From assembly GCA_036677145.1 (NCBI GenBank), contig JAKFFF010000096.1, forward strand, positions 1 to 64,000: a DNA stretch of 64,000 nucleotides, given 5' to 3'. The number at the start of each line of letters is the position of its first letter. Position 1 is the first letter of the stretch. The translations under genes and the position numbers were made by a program. The stretch is from CADEED01 sp036677145. Lineage in GTDB: Bacteria; Pseudomonadota; Gammaproteobacteria; Steroidobacterales; Steroidobacteraceae. The notes under the pieces were generated by a model that was not told the DNA's origin, did no database searches, and saw nothing but the letters and a program-made list of their open reading frames with translations. Shown piece after piece: positions 15,042 to 23,587 of this stretch.

Positions 15042-16543
15042 CAGGAGGCCCAGTCGCGCGACCGTTCGACTGCCTGCGTCCAACGGGCGCGGCGCGCCGC
15101 CGCGCTGTCGCGAGACATGCGGGGCTCGAAGCGTTTCTCGAGCGACCACAAGGCGGCAAGTTCGCTTTCATCCTGCCAGAAGCCGGCGCCCAGTCCGGCG
15201 AGCGCGGCCGCTCCGAAGGCCGTGGTTTCAGTGTTCGCCGGTCGCAGCACCGGCACACCCAATAGATCCGCCTGGAATTGCAGCAGCAGGTCGTTGCGTG
15301 CCGCGCCGCCATCGACGCGCAGTTCGCCCAGGGGATGTCCGGAGTCGCGCCGCATGGCGTCGATCAGGTCGGCGGTCTGAAAGGCGATGCTTTCGACCGC
15401 GGCGCGCGCGATGTGCGCGCGCGTCGATCCGCGTGTCAGGCCGAGGATGGCGCCGCGCGCCGCGGCATCCCATTGTGGTGCGCCGAGGCCCGCGAACGCC
15501 GGGACCAGGTAGACGTCGCCGGTATCCGGGACCTTCATCGCGAGTGCTTCGACATCTGACGATCGTTCGATGATGCCGAGTCCGTCGCGCAGCCACTGGA
15601 TCGTCGCACCCCCCATGAACACACCGCCTTCGAGTGCGAAGCGAGTCTCGCCGCCGCGCCGGCTCGCCACGGTAGTGAGGAGCCGGTGCGCGGAGCGTTG
15701 CGGATTCTCGCCGACGTTCATCAGCGCGAAGCAACCGGTGCCGTAGGTGTTCTTGGCCATGCCCGGCGCGAAACATGCCTGGCCGAACAGCGCCGCCTGT
15801 TGATCGCCCGCGATTCCCGTTACGGGTAGTTTGATCCCGTCGATCTCGATTTCGATCGCGTCGGCACGCGCGAGGCAGGAGTCCACCACCTGCGGCAGGC
15901 AGTCGCGCGGCACGCGCAATAGCCCGAGCAGGCGCTCATCCCAGTCGCCGGTCTGCAGATTGAACAGCAGCGTGCGGCTCGCATTGGTCGCGTCGGTGAC
16001 ATGCCGGCGATGCGCGCTGAGTTTGTACATCAGCCAGCTATCGATCGTGCCGAAGGCCAGCTGTCCTGTTTCAGCCCGCTGACGCGCGCCCGGCACGTGA
16101 TCCAGCAGCCAGGCCAGTTTGGTGGCCGAAAAATACGGGTCGAGCAGCAGGCCCGTGCGTGCGGAGATTTCGTCTTCGAGTCCGGCCGCACGCATCACTT
16201 CGCAGGTATCGGCCGTGCGGCGGTCCTGCCAGACGATCGCGGGCGCGATGGGCTCACCCGTCGCGCGGTCCCACACCACCGTCGTTTCACGCTGATTCGT
16301 GATGCCGATGGCGACGACGTCGCGCGGCGTGGCCTGCGCCGCATGCAGCGCGTCGCGAATGGTTGTGAGCTGCGAGGTCCAGATCTCGCCGGCGTCGTGT
16401 TCCACCCAGCCCGGGCGCGGAAAATGCTGGGTGAATTCGCGCTGCGCCAGCGCGACGATGCGGCCCGTCGCATCGAACAGCAGCGAGCGCGAGCTCGTGG
16501 TGCCCTGGTCGAGCGCGAGCACGTATCGTGCGGCGGCGCTCAC
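15041..16543 (-). CDS. glpK: Glycerol kinase
   Basis: 500 residues, standard FGGY kinase length. It phosphorylates glycerol to glycerol-3-phosphate. N-terminal YVLALDQGTTSSRSLLFD is the ATP-binding signature; AIGITNQRETTVVWDRATG and TGIAGDQQAALFGQACF follow; the C-terminal FGGY domain has RVDGGAARNDLLLQFQADLLG. No glpF or glpD is nearby. It is the middle gene of a minus-strand operon: 12 bp after a Gfo/Idh/MocA oxidoreductase and coupled to a phosphatase. A phosphatase that could release glycerol from phosphoesters next to glycerol kinase suggests a scavenging unit (inference). Confidence 0.96.
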   Translation of the reverse strand: MSAAARYVLALDQGTTSSRSLLFDATGRIVALAQREFTQHFPRPGWVEHDAGEIWTSQLTTIRDALHAAQATPRDVVAIGITNQRETTVVWDRATGEPIAPAIVWQDRRTADTCEVMRAAGLEDEISARTGLLLDPYFSATKLAWLLDHVPGARQRAETGQLAFGTIDSWLMYKLSAHRRHVTDATNASRTLLFNLQTGDWDERLLGLLRVPRDCLPQVVDSCLARADAIEIEIDGIKLPVTGIAGDQQAALFGQACFAPGMAKNTYGTGCFALMNVGENPQRSAHRLLTTVASRRGGETRFALEGGVFMGGATIQWLRDGLGIIERSSDVEALAMKVPDTGDVYLVPAFAGLGAPQWDAAARGAILGLTRGSTRAHIARAAVESIAFQTADLIDAMRRDSGHPLGELRVDGGAARNDLLLQFQADLLGVPVLRPANTETTAFGAAALAGLGAGFWQDESELAALWSLEKRFEPRMSRDSAAARRARWTQAVERSRDWAS

Positions 16544-16555
16544 GTCATCCTTCGA

Positions 16556-17548
16556 TCAGGCGGCGAGCCCGCGCGGCTTGAGTCCCGCGGCCCGGTAGAT
16601 GGCATCGATCGCGCGCATGTTGCCGACCGCATCCTCGCCGCCGGTGAGGGGCTGCTCCCGCCCGGCCAGGCATTCGAGCACGTGCCGCAGCTGGTAGTGA
16701 AACGTGGTTTCTCCGCCCGACACGATCTGCGGCAGAGGTGCGTTCGGTCCGTCGATCGACAAGGTCGCGCCAGCGTGGGGTGTCACGGGGTTGTCGATCT
16801 CGAGCATCCCCGCCTCGCCGTGCACGCGCAGGCGGCGGAACAACTTGCCATCGTCGGGTTGCATCGAGCATTCGAGGCTCGCGGTCGGCCCGCTCGTGAA
16901 CGCGAGTTCCGCGCGGGCCTGCAGGTCGACGCCCGGAGTCGAGCAACGCGCGCTGGCACTGACGACCGTGGGCTCGTCACCTGTCACGGTGCGGATCCAG
17001 TGCACGCAATAACATCCGAGGTCCATCAATGCGCCTCCGCCGAGTTCTTCGATGTAGCGCAGTTCGCCCGGCGTGTCCGGCAGTTGCGCGTTGAACACGG
17101 CCTCGATGTGGCGGATGCGGCCAATGGCGCCGGAGCGCAACAGCGCCAGCGCCTGCTGGAACAACGGATGGTAGCGATAGTGGAAGCCTTCGATGAGATG
17201 ACGCCCCGCGGCTTTCGCGGCCGCCGCCATATGCGCGGCTTCCTGCGCGTTGCGGGCGAACGGTTTCTCGACCAGCACGTGTTTGCCGTTCGCGAGCGCC
17301 GCCGTGCACCACTCGAGGTGCGCGGAGGGCGGCAGGGCCACGTACACCAGGTCGATGTCATCGCGCGCGATGAGCTCGGCATAACTACCGAAGGCGAGCG
17401 GCAGGGAATGTTGTGCGGCGAAATTCTGCGCGCGCTCGAGGGTGCTGGCCGCGACGGCGACGGCTTCTGTGCCGAGCAGATCGTTCGCCGGTGTGACGAT
17501 GCCGCGTGGCGCGATTCGTGCCGCGCCCAGTATTCCGATGCGTATCAT
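16556..17548 (-). CDS. Gfo/Idh/MocA family NAD(P)-dependent oxidoreductase
   Basis: 330 residues from ATG 17548 (an in-frame start 18 bp upstream is less likely). The Rossmann domain starts IRIGILGAARIAPRGIV with GxGxxA-like glycines; the conserved EKPFARNAQEA (the EKP motif with catalytic Lys) lies at ~95. The C-terminal alpha/beta domain has GALMDLGCYCVHWIRTVTG with the active-site Asp and the HxxD-like position occupied by CYCVHW. The family oxidises or reduces sugars, inositols or dihydrodiols; the exact substrate is unknown. First gene of the oxidoreductase-glpK-phosphatase operon, divergent from dapB with about 60 bp between them. Confidence 0.88.
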   Translation of the reverse strand: MIRIGILGAARIAPRGIVTPANDLLGTEAVAVAASTLERAQNFAAQHSLPLAFGSYAELIARDDIDLVYVALPPSAHLEWCTAALANGKHVLVEKPFARNAQEAAHMAAAAKAAGRHLIEGFHYRYHPLFQQALALLRSGAIGRIRHIEAVFNAQLPDTPGELRYIEELGGGALMDLGCYCVHWIRTVTGDEPTVVSASARCSTPGVDLQARAELAFTSGPTASLECSMQPDDGKLFRRLRVHGEAGMLEIDNPVTPHAGATLSIDGPNAPLPQIVSGGETTFHYQLRHVLECLAGREQPLTGGEDAVGNMRAIDAIYRAAGLKPRGLAA

Positions 17549-17616
17549 GGGTCGGCAGTCTCGCACGACTGCCGGCGCTGCGGCACACTGTCGCCGGAAT
17601 CAACATGGGAGCCAAC

Positions 17617-18423
17617 GTGACGCGAGCAGTCTTGATCGGTGCAACCGGGCGCATGGGCGCGGCCATCGTGCGCGCCAGCGCCGCGGGTGGCGTCACCATC
17701 GTCGCGGCCGTTGCATCCCCCGGCAGCAAGTCGGCGGGCCTCGATGTCGGCGAGGTCGCCGGCGGCAAGGCGCTGGGCGTCCGCGTGCAGACCGAACTAC
17801 CCGCGGATCTCGGCAAGGCCGCCGTCGCGATCGATTTTTCGCGGCCCGAACTCACACTGCGTGCGCTCGATGCGTGTCGCGCGGCCGGTGTTCCACTCGT
17901 GATCGGTACGACCGGACACGACGCCGCCTTCGACGCGCGCGTCGACGGCGCTGCGCGCGACATTGCGGTGCTCGTCGCGCCCAACACTTCGATCGGCGTA
18001 GCGGTCGCGATGGAACTGGTGCGTCTCGCCGCGCGCGTATTGCCCGCGGAGTTCGACATCGAGATCACCGAAGCGCATCACAAGCACAAAGTTGATGCCC
18101 CGTCAGGAACCGCGCTCGCGCTGGCGGGCAGCGCGGCCCAGGGCCGCGGGCTCGATCCGCGGCACGCGGTGAAGGCAGGGCGCGCCGGCAACGAGGCCCG
18201 CCGGCCCGGCGAAATCGGCATAGCGTCGGTCCGGGCGGGGGACGTGGTCGGGACCCACGCCGTCCTTTTTGCAGGCGGCGGCGAGCGGCTGACCATCACC
18301 CACGAGGCGACCGACCGGTCAATATTTGCCCAGGGCGCTGTCCGGGCGGCGGCCTGGCTTGCGGGTCAAAAACCCGGGCGTTACACAATGGCCAACGTAC
18401 TTGGATTAAAAACAAGCGCTTAG
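17617..18423 (+). CDS. dapB: 4-hydroxy-tetrahydrodipicolinate reductase
   Basis: Lysine/diaminopimelate pathway reductase, 268 residues from GTG 17617, which has GGGAG 6 nt upstream and gives the typical N-terminus TRAVLIGATGRMG. ATG 17605 (MGANVTRAV) is the alternative. The NAD(P)H site is GATGRMG; VIGTTGH, APNTSIGVAV and the catalytic EAHHKHKVDAPSGTAL segment (His and Lys) are intact; the C-terminal half has IGIASVRAGDVVGTHAVLF and ITHEATDRSIFAQGAV. It precedes carA, the order common in gammaproteobacteria, but is separated from dnaJ by an inserted block. Confidence 0.96.
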   Translation: MTRAVLIGATGRMGAAIVRASAAGGVTIVAAVASPGSKSAGLDVGEVAGGKALGVRVQTELPADLGKAAVAIDFSRPELTLRALDACRAAGVPLVIGTTGHDAAFDARVDGAARDIAVLVAPNTSIGVAVAMELVRLAARVLPAEFDIEITEAHHKHKVDAPSGTALALAGSAAQGRGLDPRHAVKAGRAGNEARRPGEIGIASVRAGDVVGTHAVLFAGGGERLTITHEATDRSIFAQGAVRAAAWLAGQKPGRYTMANVLGLKTSA

Positions 18424-18527
18424 GGAGATATCCGCGCAGATTTCATTAGAACTTTCCGGGAGATTTTTCCCCGAAACGAACAAGAAGTTTCATGGACACC
18501 CCGGGGATCGCTTCGTAAAATTGCCGC

Positions 18528-18546
18528 CTAATCCGAAACGGGTTAG
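18528..18546 (+). promoter_or_regulatory. minor inverted repeat in carA leader
   Basis: CTAATCC (18528-18534) and GGGTTAG (18540-18546) can pair with one G-U across a GAAAC loop, 11 bp upstream of the strong hairpin. It may be part of the same leader structure. Confidence 0.3.
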
Positions 18547-18557
18547 TCCAACGCAGG

Positions 18558-18591
18558 GCGGGAGGATGTTCGCGAGAACTCCTCCCGCTTT
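18558..18591 (+). terminator. strong hairpin in the dapB-carA interval (terminator or attenuator)
   Basis: GCGGGAGGA (18558-18566) pairs perfectly with TCCTCCCGC (18580-18588); inside it GTTC and GAAC pair across a GCGA tetraloop, with a single bulged T. This 13 bp stem is followed only by TTTGTG, a weak U tract. It may end dapB transcription or act as an attenuator in the carAB leader; it lies 82 bp before the carA start. The 249 bp between dapB and carA contain no gene. Confidence 0.55.
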
Positions 18592-18672
18592 GTGCATGTA
18601 CGCTCCGCGCGGAGAGCAACCAATCATTCAAGCATTCATGTCGGGCCGTTGAGGCTCGAGGGGAGTACCCGC

Positions 18673-19857
18673 GTGACGGTAACCGCGGTCCTGGCTCTGG
18701 AAGATGGAACCATCTTCCACGGCCAGTCTATCGGCGCCAAAGGCAACACCACTGGCGAAGTCGTTTTCAATACCGCGTTGACCGGTTATCAGGAAATTCT
18801 CACGGATCCGTCGTATTCCCGGCAGATCGTGACGCTGACCTATCCGCACATAGGGAACACGGGCACCACGCCCGAGGATCTCGAGTCGCCGACCGCGTAT
18901 GCCGCGGGCATGGTAGTTAGAGACGTTCCGCCGCTGGCGAGCAACTGGCGCAAGTCGGAAGATTTGCGCGAATTCCTCGCGCGGCACAAGGTCGTCGCCA
19001 TCTCGGGGATCGACACCCGCAAGTTGACGCGAATCCTGCGGGAGAAGGGCGCGCAGGCCGGTTGCATCATGACCGGCGAAAAGATCGACGCGAACGCCGC
19101 CGTGCGGGCCGCCAAGAAGTTTCCCGGCCTCAAGGGCATGGATCTCGCCAAGGTCGTCACGACCAAGCGCACCTATCAATGGAACGAAGGCTCCATCTGG
19201 CAGCCGGAGAACCGGCCGGTCATGCGCGCGCACCAGCGCCTGCATGTCGTGGCCTACGATTTCGGCGTCAAACGCAACATTCTCCGCATGCTCTCCGATC
19301 GGGGCTGCCGCATGACGGTGGTTCCCGCGCAGACCAGCGCCGAGGAAGTATTCGCGCTCGACGCGGACGGCGTATTCCTCTCCAACGGTCCCGGTGATCC
19401 GGAGCCTTGCGACTACGCCATCGAGGCGATCCGCGCCATCATGGTCGCGGATCTGCCGGTATTCGGCATCTGCCTCGGCCATCAGTTGTTAGGCCTCGCG
19501 AGCGGGGCGCGCACCATGAAGATGAAGTTCGGCCATCACGGCGCGAATCACCCGGTGCAGGATCTCGAAACCGGGCGTGTGTTCATCACCAGCCAGAACC
19601 ACGGCTTCGCCGTGGACGAAAGCGAACTGCCTTCGACTCTCAAGGCCACGCACCGCTCGTTGTTCGACGGATCGTTGCAGGGCATTGCCCGCATCGATCG
19701 CCCGGCTTTCAGCTTTCAGGGCCACCCGGAAGCGAGCCCCGGCCCGCAGGAAATGGGCGCCATGTTCGATCGATTCGTCCACCTGATGTTGCGCCGGCTG
19801 CAGGCGAAGCTGCGCGCGCGCACCGGGAAGCAACCGCCCCCGGACAAGGCCGCCTGA
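18673..19857 (+). CDS. carA: Carbamoyl-phosphate synthase small (glutaminase) subunit
   Basis: 394 residues from GTG 18673, chosen because AGGGGAG lies 7 nt upstream and homology begins with AVLALEDGTIFHGQSIG; an ATG at 18592 would place the leader hairpin next to the start. The N-terminal domain is specific to CarA (GEVVFNTALTGYQEILTDPSY). The C-terminal class I amidotransferase has nucleophile C267 in FGICLGHQLLGLASG and the His-Glu pair in FSFQGHPEASPGP. It supplies ammonia to CarB for arginine and pyrimidine synthesis. carB follows after 12 bp. Confidence 0.97.
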   Translation: MTVTAVLALEDGTIFHGQSIGAKGNTTGEVVFNTALTGYQEILTDPSYSRQIVTLTYPHIGNTGTTPEDLESPTAYAAGMVVRDVPPLASNWRKSEDLREFLARHKVVAISGIDTRKLTRILREKGAQAGCIMTGEKIDANAAVRAAKKFPGLKGMDLAKVVTTKRTYQWNEGSIWQPENRPVMRAHQRLHVVAYDFGVKRNILRMLSDRGCRMTVVPAQTSAEEVFALDADGVFLSNGPGDPEPCDYAIEAIRAIMVADLPVFGICLGHQLLGLASGARTMKMKFGHHGANHPVQDLETGRVFITSQNHGFAVDESELPSTLKATHRSLFDGSLQGIARIDRPAFSFQGHPEASPGPQEMGAMFDRFVHLMLRRLQAKLRARTGKQPPPDKAA

Positions 19858-19869
19858 GTAAACGAGTTC

Positions 19870-22800
19870 ATGCCAAAACGCACAGACATCGAAAGCATCC
19901 TGATCATTGGCGCGGGCCCGATCATCATCGGCCAGGCCTGCGAGTTCGACTATTCCGGCGCGCAAGCCTGCAAGGCGCTGAAGGAGGAGGGTTACCGCGT
20001 CATCCTCGTGAACTCGAACCCGGCCACCATCATGACGGACCCGGAGATGGCCGACGCCATCTACATCGAGCCGATCAACTGGCGCACGCTGGCGCGAATC
20101 ATCGAAAAAGAACAACCCGACGCGTTGCTGCCCACGATGGGTGGACAGACGGCGTTGAACACCGCGCTCGACCTGGTGCGCGAAGGGGTGCTCGCGAAGC
20201 ATGGCGTCGAAATGATCGCCGCGTCGCGCGAGGCCATCGACATGGCCGAGGATCGCGAGCTGTTTCGCAACGCGATGCGCGAGATCGGACTGGAATGCCC
20301 GCGGGCAGCCGTGGCGCATACGCTCGCGCAAGCCGTGGAGATCCAGCAGGGTCTCGGCTTCCCCTGCGTCATCCGTCCGTCCTTCACGATGGGCGGCTCG
20401 GGCGGCGGTATCGCCTACAACCGCGAGGAATTCGAACAGATCGTCGAGCGTGGACTCGAGGCCTCACCGACCGCCGAGGTGCTGATCGAAGAGTCGGTGA
20501 TCGGCTGGAAGGAATTCGAGATGGAGGTCGTTCGCGACAGGAACGACAACTGCATCATCGTCTGCTCGATCGAGAATCTCGATCCGATGGGCGTGCACAC
20601 CGGCGATTCGATCACGGTCGCTCCCGCGCAAACGCTCACGGACAAGGAATACCAGCGCATGCGCAACGCGTCGATCGCGGTGCTGCGCAAGATCGGCGTC
20701 GACACCGGCGGCTCGAACGTGCAGTTCGCGGTGAGCCCGGACGACGGCCGGCTGCTGGTCATCGAAATGAATCCGCGCGTGTCGCGTTCGTCCGCGCTCG
20801 CGTCGAAAGCGACCGGATTCCCGATCGCGAAGATCGCGGCGAAGCTTGCCGTCGGTTACACGCTCGACGAACTCAAGAACGACATCACGGGTGGCACGAC
20901 GCCGGCCTCGTTCGAGCCGACGATCGATTACGTCGTGACCAAGATTCCGCGCTTCACGTTCGAAAAATTCCCGGCCGCGAACTCGCGCCTCACTACCCAG
21001 ATGAAGTCCGTGGGCGAGGTGATGGCCATCGGCCGCACTTTCCAGGAGTCATTGCAGAAGGCGCTGCGGGGACTCGAGACCGGTCTCGATGGCCTGAACG
21101 AACAATTCAAGGGCGATCTCACCGAGGAAGATCGCGACAAACTCGCTTACGAGTTGCGCGCCCCCGGACCGAGCCGGCTGCTGTACGTCGCGGACGCGTT
21201 CCGCGCGGGCTGGTCGCTCGAGCGAATCCAGGAGCTCTCGTATATCGATCCGTGGTTCCTCGCGCAGATCGAGGATCTCCTCGTCGAGGAGTCGCGGACG
21301 CGCGAAGGGGGCGTTGCGGCGCTCGAAGTCGCCCGCCTGCGCGAACTCAAGCGCAAAGGGTTCTCCGACAGCCGGCTCGGTTCGCTGACGGGCGCCGGCG
21401 AGGCGGCGATTCGCGCCAAGCGGCACGCGTTCAACCTGCGCCCGGTCTACAAGCGCGTGGACACGTGCGCCGCCGAGTTCGCCACGTCGACCGCTTACAT
21501 GTACTCGACCTACGAGGAAGAGTGCGAGGCGCAACCAACCAGCAAGCGCAAGATCATGATCCTCGGCGGCGGTCCGAACCGCATCGGCCAGGGTATCGAG
21601 TTCGACTACTGCTGCGTGCACGCCGCATTGCAGCTGCGCGAGGATGGTTTCGAAACCATCATGGTCAATTGCAACCCGGAAACCGTGTCGACCGACTATG
21701 ACACTTCCGATCGCCTGTATTTCGAGCCGCTGACGTTGGAGGACGTCCTCGAAATCATCGCGAAGGAACAACCGGAGGGAGTGATCGTGCAGTACGGCGG
21801 CCAGACGCCGCTGAAGCTGTCGCGGGCGCTCGAGGCGGCGGGCGCGCCGATCATCGGCACCTCGCCCGACTCGATCGACATCGCCGAGGATCGCGAGCGC
21901 TTCCAGGTGCTGGTGAAGAATCTCGGTCTCAAACAACCGGCGAACGCGACGGCGCGCACCGAAGAACAGGCGGTTGCGCTCGCCCGCACCGTGGGATTCC
22001 CGCTGGTCGTGCGGCCTTCCTACGTGCTCGGCGGACGCGCGATGGAAGTCGTGTTCAATGAAGACGATCTGCGTACCTACATGACGACCGCCGTGAGCGT
22101 GTCGAACGACAGTCCCGTGCTGCTCGACCGCTTCCTCGACGTCGCGATCGAAGTCGACGTCGACGCGTGCTGCGATGGCGAGGACGTGCTGATCGGCGGA
22201 ATCATGGAGCACGTGGAGCAGGCCGGCGTGCACTCCGGTGATTCCGGATGTTCGCTGCCGCCCAACAGCCTGTCGCCCGAAACCCAGGCCGACCTGCGCG
22301 AGCAGACGCGCAAGCTCGCCAAGGCGCTCAACGTCATCGGTCTCATGAACATCCAGTTCGCGATCCAGAACGGCGTCATCTACGTGCTCGAGGTGAACCC
22401 GCGTGCATCGCGTACGGCGCCGTTCGTCTCCAAGGCGACCGGTGTGCCACTCGCGAAGATCGGCGCGCGCGTAATGACGGGACGCAAGATGAAGTCCATG
22501 GAAAACGCCAGCGAAGTCGTGCCGCCGTATTTCTCCGTGAAGGAAGCGGTATTCCCGTTCACCAAGTTCCCCGAAGCCGATCCGATCCTCGGACCGGAGA
22601 TGAAGAGCACCGGCGAAGTCATGGGAACGGGCCGTACGTTCGGCGAGGCCTACGCCAAGGCGCAGGCCGCCTCCGGCGTCACGTTGCCGCGTTCGGGCGT
22701 CGTGCTGATCAGCGTGCGCGAACGCGACAAACCCGGCGCCGTCGTGCTCGCGAGAAAACTCATCGACAAGGGTTTCGAGCTGGCGGCAACCGACGGTACG

Positions 22801-23094
22801 GCGCGCGCGATCATCGAAGCGGGTTTCGCATGCAAGCGTGCGAACAAGGTGCGCGAAGGCCGGCCGCACATCGTCGACATGATCAAGAACGACGAATTCG
22901 CGATGATCGTGAACACGACGGAAGGCAAACTCGCCACCCGGGAGTCCAACTCCATTCGTCGTGAGGCAGTGCACAAACGCATCACCTACTACACGACGCT
23001 CGCAGGCGCGCTCGCAACCTGCGAAGCTCTGGATCACCTGGATGCCGTCGAGGTCCACAGGCTCCAGGACCTCCATAAAGAGGCCAAGGCATGA
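19870..23094 (+). CDS. carB: Carbamoyl-phosphate synthase large subunit
   Basis: 1074 residues, full length. Two homologous ATP-grasp halves are visible: the first begins ILIIGAGPIIIGQACEFDYSG, the second ILGGGPNRIGQGIEFDYCCVH near residue 560. Each has its own grasp core (CVIRPSFTMGGSGGGIAYN and LVVRPSYVLGGRAMEVVF). The C-terminal ~140 residues are the MGS-like allosteric domain (GVVLISVRERDKPGAVVLARKL). The stop overlaps the greA start as ATGA, so greA is translationally coupled. Confidence 0.98.
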   Translation: MPKRTDIESILIIGAGPIIIGQACEFDYSGAQACKALKEEGYRVILVNSNPATIMTDPEMADAIYIEPINWRTLARIIEKEQPDALLPTMGGQTALNTALDLVREGVLAKHGVEMIAASREAIDMAEDRELFRNAMREIGLECPRAAVAHTLAQAVEIQQGLGFPCVIRPSFTMGGSGGGIAYNREEFEQIVERGLEASPTAEVLIEESVIGWKEFEMEVVRDRNDNCIIVCSIENLDPMGVHTGDSITVAPAQTLTDKEYQRMRNASIAVLRKIGVDTGGSNVQFAVSPDDGRLLVIEMNPRVSRSSALASKATGFPIAKIAAKLAVGYTLDELKNDITGGTTPASFEPTIDYVVTKIPRFTFEKFPAANSRLTTQMKSVGEVMAIGRTFQESLQKALRGLETGLDGLNEQFKGDLTEEDRDKLAYELRAPGPSRLLYVADAFRAGWSLERIQELSYIDPWFLAQIEDLLVEESRTREGGVAALEVARLRELKRKGFSDSRLGSLTGAGEAAIRAKRHAFNLRPVYKRVDTCAAEFATSTAYMYSTYEEECEAQPTSKRKIMILGGGPNRIGQGIEFDYCCVHAALQLREDGFETIMVNCNPETVSTDYDTSDRLYFEPLTLEDVLEIIAKEQPEGVIVQYGGQTPLKLSRALEAAGAPIIGTSPDSIDIAEDRERFQVLVKNLGLKQPANATARTEEQAVALARTVGFPLVVRPSYVLGGRAMEVVFNEDDLRTYMTTAVSVSNDSPVLLDRFLDVAIEVDVDACCDGEDVLIGGIMEHVEQAGVHSGDSGCSLPPNSLSPETQADLREQTRKLAKALNVIGLMNIQFAIQNGVIYVLEVNPRASRTAPFVSKATGVPLAKIGARVMTGRKMKSMENASEVVPPYFSVKEAVFPFTKFPEADPILGPEMKSTGEVMGTGRTFGEAYAKAQAASGVTLPRSGVVLISVRERDKPGAVVLARKLIDKGFELAATDGTARAIIEAGFACKRANKVREGRPHIVDMIKNDEFAMIVNTTEGKLATRESNSIRREAVHKRITYYTTLAGALATCEALDHLDAVEVHRLQDLHKEAKA

Positions 23095-23567
23095 AACGCA
23101 ATCCGATGACCGTGCGGGGCGCCGAGGCGCTGCGCGCGGAACTCAAACGCCTCAAGACGGAGGATCGTCCGCGCGTCATCAAGGCGATTGCCGAGGCGCG
23201 CAGTCATGGCGACTTGTCCGAGAATGCCGAGTATCACGCGGCGCGCGAGCAGCAGGGTTTCATCGAAGGGCGCATCGGCGAAATCGAAGCGAAGATGTCG
23301 ACCGCGGAGATCATCGACCCTGCCGCCGTGAACAGCGCAGGCAAGGTGATTTTTGGCGCGACGGTCGACCTCGAAGACCAGGAAGACGGCAAGACCATCA
23401 GTTACCAGATCGTCGGCGAGGATGAGGCCGACATCAAATCCGGGCGCATTTCCATCACCTCGCCGATTGCGCGCGCGCTGGTCGGCAAGAGCGCCGGAGA
23501 TGTCGTCGACGTCGCCGCCCCGGGTGGAACGCACAGCTACGAAGTGGTGAAAATCCGCTACGTCTAG
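23091..23567 (+). CDS. greA: Transcription elongation factor GreA
   Basis: 158 residues. The N-terminal coiled-coil domain (~1-75) enters the RNA polymerase secondary channel and has the acidic tip in ARSHGDLSENAEYHAAREQQGFIEGRI (D and E residues that activate transcript cleavage). The C-terminal FKBP-like domain contains VIFGATVDLED, ISITSPIARALVGKSAGDVV and the ending YEVVKIRYV. ATG overlaps the carB stop. It is followed after 20 bp by an unrelated exported protein gene rather than yhbY. Confidence 0.97.
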   Translation: MKRNPMTVRGAEALRAELKRLKTEDRPRVIKAIAEARSHGDLSENAEYHAAREQQGFIEGRIGEIEAKMSTAEIIDPAAVNSAGKVIFGATVDLEDQEDGKTISYQIVGEDEADIKSGRISITSPIARALVGKSAGDVVDVAAPGGTHSYEVVKIRYV

Positions 23568-23587
23568 TTTTCCGGTTGGGGGTAAAG

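Noticed and set aside
16001..17620. 539-codon plus-strand frame opposite glpK and the oxidoreductase
   Set aside because: Antisense shadow of two recognised enzymes; no signature.
19407..21701. 764-codon plus-strand frame across carA and carB
   Set aside because: Out-of-frame reading of two conserved genes; Arg- and Gly-rich without motifs.
21049..23076. Long open frame on the minus strand opposite carB
   Set aside because: It is a shadow of the GC-rich carB codons; the translation is rich in Arg, His and Asp, lacks any family pattern, and carB is unmistakable on the other strand.
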